From assembly GCF_029227915.1 (NCBI RefSeq), contig NC_079887.1, positions 17,917,650 to 17,981,649 of the forward strand: a stretch of DNA of 64,000 nucleotides. Direction: 5' to 3'. Positions within the stretch are counted from its first letter, which is position 1; every line of letters starts with the position of its first letter. Made by a program: the position numbers and the translations under genes. Under the pieces are notes generated by a model, which saw only the letters and a program-made list of their open reading frames with translations, was not told the DNA's origin and searched no databases. This stretch comes from Hydractinia symbiolongicarpus (lineage: Eukaryota > Cnidaria > Hydrozoa > Anthoathecata > Hydractiniidae). This document shows positions 1 through 13,173 of this stretch, piece after piece.

Positions 1-550
1 AGGACTAGATCAATGGTAACCTGCGCAGGCACGTGGAACTACGTGATTTATGTGTAAGGCCTTTATTAGGCATCAAAATGCCATATTACGGTCTTTAGAG
101 GCCTGTGCGCGTAGTTCACTGTGTTTTAAAGACATGGCGCAATGGAAAACGATTTGGGACGTCGTAGTCTATAGAGAGTGGCAAGGTTAGACCAATGGTA
201 ACCTGCGCAGGCACGTGAAACCACGTGATTTACGTGTAAGGCCTTTATTAGGTGTCAAAAGGCATATTCCGCCTTCAGGGGCCTGTAAGAGTAGTTGACG
301 GTGTTATTAAGCCTAGGCGCAATGGAACATGACTTGGGAAGTCGTAGTCCATTGAGAGTGGAGTGATTAGACGAATGGTAAACAGCGCAGGCACGTGGTA
401 CCACGTGCTTTACGTGTAAGGCCTTTATTAGGCATCAAAAAGCCATATTACAGTGTTTAGAGGCCTGTGCGCGTAGTTGACTGTGTTTTAAAGACATGAC
501 GCAGTGGAAAACGATTTGGGACTTCGTAGTGCGTTGAGAGTGTAAGGATT

Positions 551-628
551 AGACCAACCTGTGTTTTAAAGACTTGGCGCAATGGAAAAAGACTTGGGAC
601 GTCGTAGTCTAATGAGAGTTGAAGGACT
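551..628 (+). repeat. Truncated monomer (78 bp)
   Basis: The unit begins AGACCAA and passes straight to CTGTGTTTTAAAGACTTGG; the next unit starts with AGATCAATGG at 629. About 104 bp are missing, from just after CCAA through GTAGTTGA, including both CACGTG motifs and the GGCC inverted repeat. It is the largest single monomer deletion I found in the window. Confidence 0.9.
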
Positions 629-960
629 AGATCAATGGTAACCTGCACAGGCATGTGGAACTACGTGATTTATGTGTAAGGCCTTTATTAGGCAGCAAAA
701 GGCCCTATTACAGCGTTTAGAGGCCTGTAAGCGTAGTTGACTGTGTTTTAAAGACATGACGCAATGGAAAACAACTTGGGACGTCGTAGTCTATAGAGAG
801 TGGAAAGATTAGACCAATGGTAACCTGTGCAGGCACGTGAAACCACGTGATTTACGTGTAAGGCTCTTCTTAGGCATCAAAATGCCATATTACGGTCTTT
901 AGAAGCCTGTGCGCGTAGTTCACTGTGTTTTAAAGACATGGCGCAATGGAAAACGATTTG

Positions 961-2012
961 GGACGTCGTAGTCTAATGAGAGTTGAAGGACTAGACCATT
1001 GTTAAACAGCGCAGGCATGTGGAACCACGTGCTTTACGTGTAAGGGGCCTTTATTAGGCATCAAAAGGCCATATGACAGTGTTTAAAGGCCTGTAAGCGT
1101 AGTTGACTGTGTTTTAAAGACATGACGCAGTGGAAAACAACTTTGGACGTCGTAGTCCGTTGACAGTGAAAGGATTAGACCAATGGTAACCTGTGCAGGC
1201 ACGTGGAACCACGTGATTTACGTACAAGGCTTTTATTAAGCATCAGAAGGCCATATTACAGTCTTTACAGGCCCGTGCGCGTAGTTGACGGTGTTATAAA
1301 GCCATGGCGCAATGGAAAACGACTTGGGAAGTCTTAGTCCATTGAGAGTGGAAGGATTAGACCATTGTTAAACAGCGCAGGCATGTGGAACCACGTGCTT
1401 TACGTGTAAGGCCTTTATTAGGCATCAAAAGGCCACATTACAGTGTTTAGAGGCCTGTAAGCGTAGTTGACTGTGTTTTAAAGACATGACGCAGTGGAAA
1501 ACAACTTGGGACGTCGTAGTCCATTGACAGTGAAAGGATTAGACCAATGGTAACCTGCGCAGGCACGTGAAACCACGTGATTTACGTGTAAGGCTCTTTT
1601 TAGGCATCAAAATGCCATATTACGGCGTTTAGAGGCCTGTGCGCGTAGTTTAATGTGTTTTAAAGACATGGCGCAATAGATAACGATTTGGGACGTCGTA
1701 GTCTATAGAGAGTGGCAAGGTTAGACCAATGGTAACCTGCGCAGGCACGTGAAACCACGTGATTTACGTGTAAGGCCTTTATTAGGTGTCAAAAGGCCAT
1801 ATTACAGTCTTTAGAGGCCTGTGCGCGTAGTTCACTGTGTTTTAAAGACATGGCGCAATGGAAAACGATTTGGGACGTCGTAGTCTATAGAGAGTGGCAA
1901 GGTTAGACCAATGGTAACCTGCGCAGGCACGTGAAACCACGTGATTTACGTGTAAGGCTTTTATTAGGTGTCAAAAGGCATATTACGGCCTTCAGAGGCC
2001 TGTAAGAGTAGT
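961..2012 (+). repeat. Segment matching the far end of the window (left member)
   Basis: It is collinear with 60719-61770 at a constant offset of 59,758 bp. The two share rare variants: TAAGGGGCC at 1041 and 60799, CATATGACAGTGTTTAAAGG, and AACTTTGGACGTCG. By eye only scattered single-base differences exist (for example CTGCGC against CTGCCC near 61499). Confidence 0.85.
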
Positions 2013-4451
2013 TGACGGTGTTATTAAGCCTAGGCGCAATGGAAAACGACTTGGGAAGTCGTAGTCCATTGAGAGTGGAGGGATTAGACCAATGGTAACC
2101 TGCGCAGGCACTAGGAACTACGTGATTTATGTGTAAGGCCTTTATTAGGCATCAAAAATCCATATTACAGTGTTTAGAGGCCTGTGCGCGTAGTTGACTG
2201 TGTTTTAAAGACATGACGCAGTGGAAAACGATTTGGAACTTCGTAGTGCATTGAGAGTGTAAGGATTAGACCAATGGTAACATGCGCAGGCACGTGAAAC
2301 CACGTGATTTACGTGTAAGGCTTTATTAAGTGTCAAAAGGCATATTACGGCCTTCAGAGGCCTGTAAGAGTAATTGACGGTGTTATTAAGCCTAGGCGCA
2401 ATGGAAAACGACTTGGTACGTCATAGTCTATTGATGGTGGAAGGATTAGACCAATGATAACCAGCGCAAGCACGTGGAACCACGTGATTTAAGTGAAGAG
2501 CCCTTACTAGCTGTCAAAAGGCCATTTTACGGTCTTTAGAAGTCTGTAAGCGTAGTTGACGGCGTTATAAAGCCATGGCACAATGGAAAACGACTTGGGA
2601 AGTCTTAGTCCATTAAGAGTGGAAGGATTGGACAATTGTTAAACAGCGCAGGCACGTGGAACCACGTGATTTACGTACAAGGCTTTTATTAAGCATCAAA
2701 AGGCCATATTACAGTCTTTACAGGCCTGTGCGGGTAGTTGACTGCGTTTTAATGACTTGGCGCAATGGAAAAAGACTTAGGACGTCGTAGTCTAATGAGA
2801 GTTGAAGGACTAGACCATTGTTAAACAGCGCAGGCATGTGGAACCACGTGCTTTACGTGTAAGGGGCCTTTATTAGGCATCAAAAGGCCACATTACAGTG
2901 TTTAGAGCCCTGTAAGCGTAGTTGACTGTGTTTTAAAGACATGACGCAGTGGAAAACAACTTGGGACGTCGTAGTCCATTGACAGTGAAAGGATTAGACC
3001 AATGGTAACCTGCGCAGGCACGTGAAACCACGTGATTTACGTGTAAGGCTCTTTTTAGGCATCAAAATGCCATATTACGGCGTTTAGAGGCCTGTGCGCG
3101 TAGTTTATTGTGTTTTAAAGACATGGCGCAATAGATAACGATTTGGGACGTCGTAGTCTATAGAGAGTGGCAAGGTTAGACCAATGGTAACCTGCGCAGG
3201 CACGTGAAACCACGTGATTTACGTGTAAGGCTCTTTTTAGGCATCAAAATGCCATTTTACGGTCTTTAGAGGTCTGTAAGCGTAGTTGACGGTGTTATAA
3301 AGCCATGGCGCAATGGAAAACGACTTGGGAAGTCGTAGTCCATTAAGAGTGGAGGGATTAGACCAATGGTAACCTGCGCAGGCACTAGGAACTACGTGAT
3401 TTATGTGTAAGGCCTTTATTAGGCATCAAAAAGCCATATTACAGTGTTTAGAGGCCTGTGCGCGTAGTTGACTGTGTTTTAAAGACATGACGCAGTGGAA
3501 AACGATTTGGGACTTCGTAGTGCATTGAGAGTGTAAGGATTAGACCAATGGTAACATGCGCAGGCACGTGAAACCACGTGATTTACGTGTAAGGCTTTAT
3601 TAAGTGTCAAAAGGCATATTACGGCCTTCAGAGGCCTGTAAGAGTAGTTGACGGTGTTATTAAGCCTAGGCGCAATGGAAAACGACTTGGTACGTCGTAG
3701 TCTATTGATGGTGGAAGGATTAGACCAATGATAACCAGCGCAAGCACGTGGAACCACGTGATTTATGTGAAGAGCCCTTACTAGCTGTCAAAAGGCCATT
3801 TTACGGTCTTTAGAAGTCTGTAAGCGTAGTTGACGGCGTTATAAAGCCATGGCACAATGGAAAACGACTTGGGAAGTCTTAGTCCATTGAGAGTGGAAGG
3901 ATTAGACAATTGTTAAACAGCGCAGGCACGTGGAACCACGTGATTTACGTACAAGGCTTTTATTAAGCATCAAAAGGCCATATTACAGTCTTTACAGGCC
4001 TGTGCGGGTAGTTGACTGCGTTTTAATGACTTGGCGCAATGGAAAAAGACTTAGGACGTCGTAGTCTAATGAGAGTTGAAGGACTAGACCATTGTTAAAC
4101 AGCGCAGGCATGTGGAACCACGTGCTTTACGTGTAAGGGGCCTTTATTAGGCATCAAAAGGCCACATTACAGTGTTTAGAGCCCTGTAAGCGTAGTTGAC
4201 TGTGTTTTAAAGACATGACGCAGTGGAAAACAACTTGGGACGTCGTAGTCCATTGACAGTGAAAGGATTAGACCAATGGTAACCTGCACAGGCACGTGAA
4301 ACCACGTGATTTACGTGTAAGGCTCTTTTTAGGCATCAAAATGCCATATTACGGCGTTTAGAGGCCTGTGCGCGTAGTTTATTGTGTTTTAAAGACATGG
4401 CGCAATAGATAACGATTTGGGACGTCGTAGTCTATAGAGAGTGGCAAGGTT

Positions 4452-4815
4452 AGACCATTGTTAAACAGCGCAGGCATGTGGAACCACGTGCTTCACGTGT
4501 AAGTCCTTTATTAGGCATCAAAAGGCCATATTACAGTGTTTAGAGGCCTGTAAGCGTAGTTGACTGTGTTTTAAAGACATGACGCAGTGGAAAACAACTT
4601 GGGACGTTGTAGTCCATTGACAGTGAAAGGATTAGACCAATGGTAACCTGCGCAGGCACGTGAAACCACGTGATTTACGTGTAAGGCTCTTTTTAGGCAT
4701 CAAAATGCCATATTACGGCGTTTAGAGGCATTTGCGCGTAGTTCATTGCGTTTTAAAGACATAGCGCAATGGATAACGATTTGGGACGTCGTAGTCTATA
4801 GAGAGTGGCAAGGTT
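4452..4815 (+). repeat. Two monomers present in copy 1, absent from copy 2
   Basis: A B-prime unit (4452-4633) and an A unit (4634-4815) make exactly 364 bp. The corresponding point in copy 2 (10632/10633) joins an A-type unit with AATAGATAACG directly to the C unit. Both edges carry GTGGCAAGGTTAGACCA, so a homologous in-register deletion in copy 2 fits. A gain in copy 1 is the alternative. Confidence 0.88.
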
Positions 4816-6451
4816 AGACCAATGGTAACCTGCGCAGGCACGTGAAACCACGTGATTAACGTGTAAGGCCTTTATTAGGTGCCAAAAGGCCATATTACAG
4901 TGTTTAGAGGCCTGTGCGCGTAGTTGACTGTGTTTTAAAGACATGACGCAGTGGAAAACGATTTGGGACTTCGTAGTGCGTTGAGAGTGTAAGGATTAGA
5001 CCAATGGTAACATGCGCAGGCACGTGAAACCACGTGATTTACGTGTAAGGCTTTTATTAAGTGTCAAAAGGCATATTACGGCCTTCAGAGGCCTGTAAGA
5101 GTAGTTGACGGTGTTATTAAGGCTAGGCGCAATGGAAAACGACTTGGTACGTCGTAGTCTATTGATTGCGGAAGGATTAGACCAATGGTAACCAGCACAA
5201 GCACGTGGAACCACGTGATTTAAGTGAAAGGCTCTTACTAGCTGTCAAAAGGCCATTTTACGGTCTTTAGAGGTCTGTAAGAGTAGTTGACGGTGTTATA
5301 ACGCCATGGCGCAATGGAAAACGACTTGGGAAGTCTTAGTCCATTGAGAGTGGAAGGATTAGACCATTGTTAAACAGCGCAGGCATGTGGAACCACGTGC
5401 TTTACGTGTAAGGCCTTTATTAGACATCAAAAGGCCATTTTACGGTCTTTAGAGGTCTGTAAGAGTAGTTGACTGTGTTTTAAAGACATGACGCAGTGGA
5501 AAACAACTTGGGACGTCGTAGTCCATTGACAGTGAAAGGATTAGACCAATGGTAACCTGCGCAGGCACGTGAAACCACGTGATTTACGTGTAAGGCTCTT
5601 TTTAGGCATCAAAATGCCATATTACGGCGTTTAGAAGCCTTTGCGCGTAGTTCATTGCGTTTTAAAGACATAGCGCAATGGATAACGATTTGGGACGTCG
5701 TAGTCTATAGAGAGTGGCAAGGTTAGACCAATGGTAACCTGCGCAGGCACGTGAAACCACGTGATTAACGTGTAAGGCCTTTATTAGGTGCCAAAAGGCC
5801 ATATTACAGTGTTTAGAGGCCTGTGCGCGTAGTTGACTGTGTTTTAAAGACATGACGCAGTGGAAAACGATTTGGGACTTCGTAGTGCGTTGAGAGTGTA
5901 AGGATTAGACCAATGGTAACATGCGCAGGCACGTGAAACCACGTGATTTACGTGTAAGGCTTTTATTAAGTGTCAAAAGGCATATTACGGCCTTCAGAGG
6001 CCTGTAAGAGTAGTTGACGGTGTTATTAAGGCTAGGCGCAATGGAAAACGACTTGGTACGTCGTAGTCTATTGATGGTGGAAGGATTAGACCAATGGTAA
6101 CCAGCGCAAGCACGTGGAACCACGTGATTTAAGTGAAAGGCTCTTACTAGCTGTCAAAAGGCCATTTTACGGTCTTTAGAGGTCTGTAAGAGTAGTTGAC
6201 GGTGTTATAACGCCATGGCGCAATGGAAAACGACTTGGGAAGTCTTAGTCCATTGAGAGTGGAAGGATTAGACCATTGTTAAACAGCGCAGGCATGTGGA
6301 ACCACGTGCTTTACGTGTAAGGCCTTTATTAGACATCAAAAGGCCATTTTACGGTCTTTAGAAGTCTGTAAGAGTAGTTGACTGTGTTTTAAAGACATGA
6401 CGCAGTGGAAAACAACTTGGGACGTCGTAGTCCATTGACAGTGAAAGGATT
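4634..6451 (+). repeat. Two A-C-D-E-B pentamers (2 x 909 bp)
   Basis: Pentamers start at 4634 and 5543. They differ at a few bases: GGCATTTGCGCG against AAGCCTTTGCGCG in A, and TTGATTGCGG with CCAGCACAAGC against TTGATGGTGG with CCAGCGCAAGC at the D/E boundary. Confidence 0.92.
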
Positions 6452-7356
6452 AGACCAATGGTAACCTGCGAAGGCACGTGGAACCACGTGATTTACGTAC
6501 AAGGCTTTTATTAAGCATCAAAAGGCCATATTACAGTCTTTACAGGCCTGTGCGCGTGGTTGACTGTGTTTTAAAGACTTGGCGCAATGGAAAAAGACTT
6601 GGGACGTCGTAGTCTAATGAGAGTTGATAGATCAATGGTAACCTGCGCAGGCACCTGGAACTACGTGATTTATGTGTAAAGCCTTTATTAGGCAGCAAAA
6701 GGCCATATTACAGCGTTTAGAGACCTGTAAGCGTAGTTGACTGTGTTTTAAAGACATGACGCAATGGAAAACAACTTGGGACGTCGTAGTCTATAGAGAG
6801 TGGAAAGATTGGACCAATGGTAACCTGCGCAGGCACGTGAAACCACGTAATTTATGTGTAAGGCCTTTATTAGGCAGCAAAAGGCCATATTACAGCGTTT
6901 AGAGACCTGTAAGCGTAGTTGACTGTGTTTTAAAGACATGACGCAATGGAAAACGATTTGGGACGTCGTAGTCTATAGAGAGTGGAAAGATTAGATCAAT
7001 GGTAACCTGCGCAGGCACGTGAAACCACGTGATTTACGTGTAAGGCTCTTTTTAGGCATCAAAATGCCATTTTACGGTCTTTAGAGGTCTGTAAGCGTAG
7101 TTGACGGTGTTATAAAGCCATGGCGCAATGGAAAACGACTTGGGAAGTCTTAGTCTATTGAGAGTGGAAGGATTAGACCATTGTTAAACAGCGCAGGCAT
7201 GTGGAACCACGTGCTTCACGTGTAAGTCCTTTAATAGGCATCAAAAGGCCATATTACAGTGTTTAGAGGCCTGTAAGCGTAGTTGACTGTGTTTTAAAGA
7301 CATGACGCAGTGGAAAACAACTTGGGACGTTGTAGTCCATTGACAGTGAAAGGATT
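6452..7356 (+). repeat. F-G-G'-H-B' linker block (905 bp)
   Basis: Five monomers connect the double pentamer to a single pentamer. F is 177 bp because GAGTTGAAGGACTAG is shortened to GAGTTGATAG (6621-6630). G-prime (6811-6992) has CACGTAATTTATG, losing the second E-box. H is followed by the B-prime form with CTTCACGTGTAAGTCC. Confidence 0.88.
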
Positions 7357-8265
7357 AGACCAATGGTAACCTGCGCAGGCACGTGAAACCACGTGATTTA
7401 CGTGTAAGGCTCTTTTTAGGCATCAAAATGCCATATTACGGCGTTTAGAGGCCTTTGCGCGTAGTTCATTGCGTTTTAAAGACATAGCGCAATGGATAAC
7501 GATTTGGGACGTCGTAGTCTATAGACAGTGGCAAGGTTAGACCAATGGTAACCTGCGCAGGCACGTGAAACCACGTGATTAACGTGTAAGGCCTTTATTA
7601 GGTGCCAAAAGGCCATATTACAGTGTTTAGAGGCCTGTGCGCGTAGTTGACTGTGTTTTAAAGACATGACGCAGTGGAAAACGATTTGGGACTTCGTAGT
7701 GCGTTGAGAGTGTAAGGATTAGACCAATGGTAACATGCGCAGGCACGTGAAACCACGTGATTTACGTGTAAGGCTTTTATTAAGTGTCAAAAGGCATATT
7801 ACGGCCTTCAGAGGCCTGTAAGAGTAGTTGACGGTGTTATTAAGGCTAGGCGCAATGGAAAACGACTTGGTACGTCGTAGTCTATTGATGGTGGAAGGAT
7901 TAGACCAATGGTAACCAGCGCAAGCACGTGGAACCACGTGATTTAAGTGAAAGGCTCTTACTAGCTGTCAAAAGGCCATTTTACGGTCTTTAGAGGTCTG
8001 TAAGAGTAGTTGACGGTGTTATAACGCCATGGCGCAATGGAAAACGACTTGGGAAGTCTTAGTCCATTGAGAGTGGAAGGATTAGACCATTGTTAAACAG
8101 CGCAGGCATGTGGAACCACGTGCTTTACGTGTAAGGCCTTTATTAGACATCAAAAGGCCATTTTACGGTCTTTAGAGGTCTGTAAGAGTAGTTGACTGTG
8201 TTTTAAAGACATGACGCAGTGGAAAACAACTTGGGACGTCGTAGTCCATTGACAGTGAAAGGATT
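7357..8265 (+). repeat. A-C-D-E-B pentamer (909 bp)
   Basis: This is a single pentamer following a B-prime unit and followed by an F unit, here with AAGCATTAAAAGG instead of AAGCATCAAAAGG. A carries TATAGACAGTGGC. Confidence 0.92.
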
Positions 8266-10450
8266 AGACCAATGGTAACCTGCGAAGGCACGTGGAACCA
8301 CGTGATTTACGTACAAGGCTTTTATTAAGCATTAAAAGGCCATATTACAGTCTTTACAGGCCTGTGCGCGTGGTTGACTGTGTTTTAAAGACTTGGCGCA
8401 ATGGAAAAAGACTTGGGACGTCGTAGTCTAATGAGAGTTGAAGGACTAGATCAATGGTAACCTGCGCAGGCACGTGGAACTACGTGATTTATGTGTAAAG
8501 CCTTTATTAGGCAGCAAAAGGCCATATTACAGCGTTTAGAGACCTGTAAGCGTAGTTGACTGTGTTTTAAAGACATGACGCAATGGAAAACAACTTGGGA
8601 CGTCGTAGTCTATAGAGAGTGGAAAGATTAGACCAATGGTAACCTGCGCAGGCACGTGAAACCATGTGATTTACGTGTAAGGCTCTTTTTAGGCATCAAA
8701 ATGCCATTTTACGGTCTTTAGAGGTCTGTAAGCGTAGTTGACGGTGTTATAAAGCCATGGCGCAATGGAAAACGACTTGGGAAGTCTTAGTCTATTGAGA
8801 GTGAAGGATTAGACCATTGTTAAACAGCGCAGGCATGTGGAACCACGTGCTTTACGTGTAAGACCTTTATTAGGCATCAAAAGGCCATATTACAGTCTTT
8901 ACAGGCCTGTGCGGGTAGTTGACTGCGTTTTAATGACTTGGCGCAATGGAAAAAGACTTAGGACGTCGTAGTCTAATGAGAGTTGAAGGACTAGACCATT
9001 GTTAAACAGCGCAGGCATGTGGAACCACGTGCTTTACGTGTAAGGGGCCTTTATTAGGCATCAAAAGGCCACATTACAGTGTTTAGAGCCCTGTAAGCGT
9101 AGTTGACTGTGTTTTAAAGACATGACGCAGTGGAAAACAACTTGGGACGTCGTAGTCCATTGACAGTGAAAGGATTAGACCAATGGTAACCTGCGCAGGC
9201 ACGTGAAACCACGTGATTTACGTGTAAGGCTCTTTTTAGGCATCAAAATGCCATATTACGGCGTTTAGAGGCCTGTGCGCGTAGTTTATTGTGTTTTAAA
9301 GACATGGCGCAATAGATAACGATTTGGGACGTCGTAGTCTATAGAGAGTGGCAAGGTTAGACCAATGGTAACCTGCGCAGGCACGTGAAACCACGTGATT
9401 TACGTGTAAGGCTCTTTTTAGGCATCAAAATGCCATTTTACGGTCTTTAGAGGTCTGTAAGCGTAGTTGACGGTGTTATAAAGCCATGGCGCAATGGAAA
9501 ACGACTTGGGAAGTCGTAGTCCATTAAGAGTGGAGGGATTAGACCAATGGTAACCTGCGCAGGCACTAGGAACTACGTGATTTATGTGTAAGGCCTTTAT
9601 TAGGCATCAAAAAGCCATATTACAGTGTTTAGAGGCCTGTGCGCGTAGTTGACTGTGTTTTAAAGACATGACGCAGTGGAAAACGATTTGGGACTTCGTA
9701 GTGCATTGAGAGTGTAAGGATTAGACCAATGGTAACATGCGCAGGCACGTGAAACCACGTGATTTACGTGTAAGGCTTTATTAAGTGTCAAAAGGCATAT
9801 TACGGCCTTCAGAGGCCTGTAAGAGTAGTTGACGGTGTTATTAAGCCTAGGCGCAATGGAAAACGACTTGGTACGTCGTAGTCTATTGATGGTGGAAGGA
9901 TTAGACCAATGATAACCAGCGCAAGCACGTGGAACCACGTGATTTAAGTGAAGAGCCCTTACTAGCTGTCAAAAGGCCATTTTACGGTCTTTAGAAGTCT
10001 GTAAGCGTAGTTGACGGCGTTATAAAGCCATGGCACAATGGAAAACGACTTGGGAAGTCTTAGTCCATTGAGAGTGGAAGGATTAGACAATTGTTAAACA
10101 GCGCAGGCACGTGGAACCACGTGATTTACGTACAAGGCTTTTATTAAGCATCAAAAGGCCATATTACAGTCTTTACAGGCCTGTGCGGGTAGTTGACTGC
10201 GTTTTAATGACTTGGCGCAATGGAAAAAGACTTAGGACGTCGTAGTCTAATGAGAGTTGAAGGACTAGACCATTGTTAAACAGCGCAGGCATGTGGAACC
10301 ACGTGCTTTACGTGTAAGGGGCCTTTATTAGGCATCAAAAGGCCACATTACAGTGTTTAGAGCCCTGTAAGCGTAGTTGACTGTGTTTTAAAGACATGAC
10401 GCAGTGGAAAACAACTTGGGACGTCGTAGTCCATTGACAGTGAAAGGATT

Positions 10451-12268
10451 AGACCAATGGTAACCTGCACAGGCACGTGAAACCACGTGATTTACGTGTA
10501 AGGCTCTTTTTAGGCATCAAAATGCCATATTACGGCGTTTAGAGGCCTGTGCGCGTAGTTTATTGTGTTTTAAAGACATGGCGCAATAGATAACGATTTG
10601 GGACGTCGTAGTCTATAGAGAGTGGCAAGGTTAGACCAATGGTAACCTGCGCAGGCACGTGAAACCACGTGATTAACGTGTAAGGCCTTTATTAGGTGCC
10701 AAAAGGCCATATTACAGTGTTTAGAGGCCTGTGCGCGTAGTTGACTGTGTTTTAAAGACATGACGCAGTGGAAAACGATTTGGGACTTCGTAGTGCGTTG
10801 AGAGTGTAAGGATTAGACCAATGGTAACATGCGCAGGCACGTGAAACCACGTGATTTACGTGTAAGGCTTTTATTAAGTGTCAAAAGGCATATTACGGCC
10901 TTCAGAGGCCTGTAAGAGTAGTTGACGGTGTTATTAAGGCTAGGCGCAATGGAAAACGACTTGGTACGTCGTAGTCTATTGATTGCGGAAGGATTAGACC
11001 AATGGTAACCAGCACAAGCACGTGGAACCACGTGATTTAAGTGAAAGGCTCTTACTAGCTGTCAAAAGGCCATTTTACGGTCTTTAGAGGTCTGTAAGAG
11101 TAGTTGACGGTGTTATAACGCCATGGCGCAATGGAAAACGACTTGGGAAGTCTTAGTCCATTGAGAGTGGAAGGATTAGACCATTGTTAAACAGCGCAGG
11201 CATGTGGAACCACGTGCTTTACGTGTAAGGCCTTTATTAGACATCAAAAGGCCATTTTACGGTCTTTAGAGGTCTGTAAGAGTAGTTGACTGTGTTTTAA
11301 AGACATGACGCAGTGGAAAACAACTTGGGACGTCGTAGTCCATTGACAGTGAAAGGATTAGACCAATGGTAACCTGCGCAGGCACGTGAAACCACGTGAT
11401 TTACGTGTAAGGCTCTTTTTAGGCATCAAAATGCCATATTACGGCGTTTAGAAGCCTTTGCGCGTAGTTCATTGCGTTTTAAAGACATAGCGCAATGGAT
11501 AACGATTTGGGACGTCGTAGTCTATAGAGAGTGGCAAGGTTAGACCAATGGTAACCTGCGCAGGCACGTGAAACCACGTGATTAACGTGTAAGGCCTTTA
11601 TTAGGTGCCAAAAGGCCATATTACAGTGTTTAGAGGCCTGTGCGCGTAGTTGACTGTGTTTTAAAGACATGACGCAGTGGAAAACGATTTGGGACTTCGT
11701 AGTGCGTTGAGAGTGTAAGGATTAGACCAATGGTAACATGCGCAGGCACGTGAAACCACGTGATTTACGTGTAAGGCTTTTATTAAGTGTCAAAAGGCAT
11801 ATTACGGCCTTCAGAGGCCTGTAAGAGTAGTTGACGGTGTTATTAAGGCTAGGCGCAATGGAAAACGACTTGGTACGTCGTAGTCTATTGATGGTGGAAG
11901 GATTAGACCAATGGTAACCAGCGCAAGCACGTGGAACCACGTGATTTAAGTGAAAGGCTCTTACTAGCTGTCAAAAGGCCATTTTACGGTCTTTAGAGGT
12001 CTGTAAGAGTAGTTGACGGTGTTATAACGCCATGGCGCAATGGAAAACGACTTGGGAAGTCTTAGTCCATTGAGAGTGGAAGGATTAGACCATTGTTAAA
12101 CAGCGCAGGCATGTGGAACCACGTGCTTTACGTGTAAGGCCTTTATTAGACATCAAAAGGCCATTTTACGGTCTTTAGAAGTCTGTAAGAGTAGTTGACT
12201 GTGTTTTAAAGACATGACGCAGTGGAAAACAACTTGGGACGTCGTAGTCCATTGACAGTGAAAGGATT
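10451..12268 (+). repeat. Two A-C-D-E-B pentamers (2 x 909 bp)
   Basis: This is the counterpart of the double pentamer at 4634. Its first A unit is the AATAGATAACG form that in copy 1 sits two monomers further upstream, because of the 364-bp difference. Confidence 0.92.
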
Positions 12269-13173
12269 AGACCAATGGTAACCTGCGAAGGCACGTGGAA
12301 CCACGTGATTTACGTACAAGGCTTTTATTAAGCATCAAAAGGCCATATTACAGTCTTTACAGGCCTGTGCGCGTGGTTGACTGTGTTTTAAAGACTTGGC
12401 GCAATGGAAAAAGACTTGGGACGTCGTAGTCTAATGAGAGTTGATAGATCAATGGTAACCTGCGCAGGCACCTGGAACTACGTGATTTATGTGTAAAGCC
12501 TTTATTAGGCAGCAAAAGGCCATATTACAGCGTTTAGAGACCTGTAAGCGTAGTTGACTGTGTTTTAAAGACATGACGCAATGGAAAACAACTTGGGACG
12601 TCGTAGTCTATAGAGAGTGGAAAGATTGGACCAATGGTAACCTGCGCAGGCACGTGAAACCACGTAATTTATGTGTAAGGCCTTTATTAGGCAGCAAAAG
12701 GCCATATTACAGCGTTTAGAGACCTGTAAGCGTAGTTGACTGTGTTTTAAAGACATGACGCAATGGAAAACGATTTGGGACGTCGTAGTCTATAGAGAGT
12801 GGAAAGATTAGATCAATGGTAACCTGCGCAGGCACGTGAAACCACGTGATTTACGTGTAAGGCTCTTTTTAGGCATCAAAATGCCATTTTACGGTCTTTA
12901 GAGGTCTGTAAGCGTAGTTGACGGTGTTATAAAGCCATGGCGCAATGGAAAACGACTTGGGAAGTCTTAGTCTATTGAGAGTGGAAGGATTAGACCATTG
13001 TTAAACAGCGCAGGCATGTGGAACCACGTGCTTCACGTGTAAGTCCTTTAATAGGCATCAAAAGGCCATATTACAGTGTTTAGAGGCCTGTAAGCGTAGT
13101 TGACTGTGTTTTAAAGACATGACGCAGTGGAAAACAACTTGGGACGTTGTAGTCCATTGACAGTGAAAGGATT
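12269..13173 (+). repeat. F-G-G'-H-B' linker block, second copy (905 bp)
   Basis: It matches 6452-7356 at an offset of 5,817, including the same 5-bp deletion in F (12438-12447). Confidence 0.88.

Larger units (their letters stand above)
1..2710 (+). repeat. Left segment: mixed monomers, no regular HOR
   Basis: The units are full-length except for one truncation (551-628). Monomers of F, G, A, B and D-like types alternate without the A-C-D-E-B pentamer. The part from about 961 to 2012 reappears almost unchanged at about 60719-61770. Confidence 0.85.
2711..8891 (+). repeat. Large tandem duplication, copy 1 (6,181 bp)
   Basis: From ACAGTCTTTACAGGCC at 2711 the block is collinear with the next copy: first at offset 6,181, then at offset 5,817 after a two-monomer difference at 4452-4815. 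Copies differ at very few bases (for example TTTATGTGA near 3775 against TTTAAGTGA near 9955, and CGTAGTTCATTG near 7460 against CGTATTTCATTG near 13278). The crossover lies in sequence identical in both parents ending at ACAGT (about 8876-8896). Confidence 0.92.
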
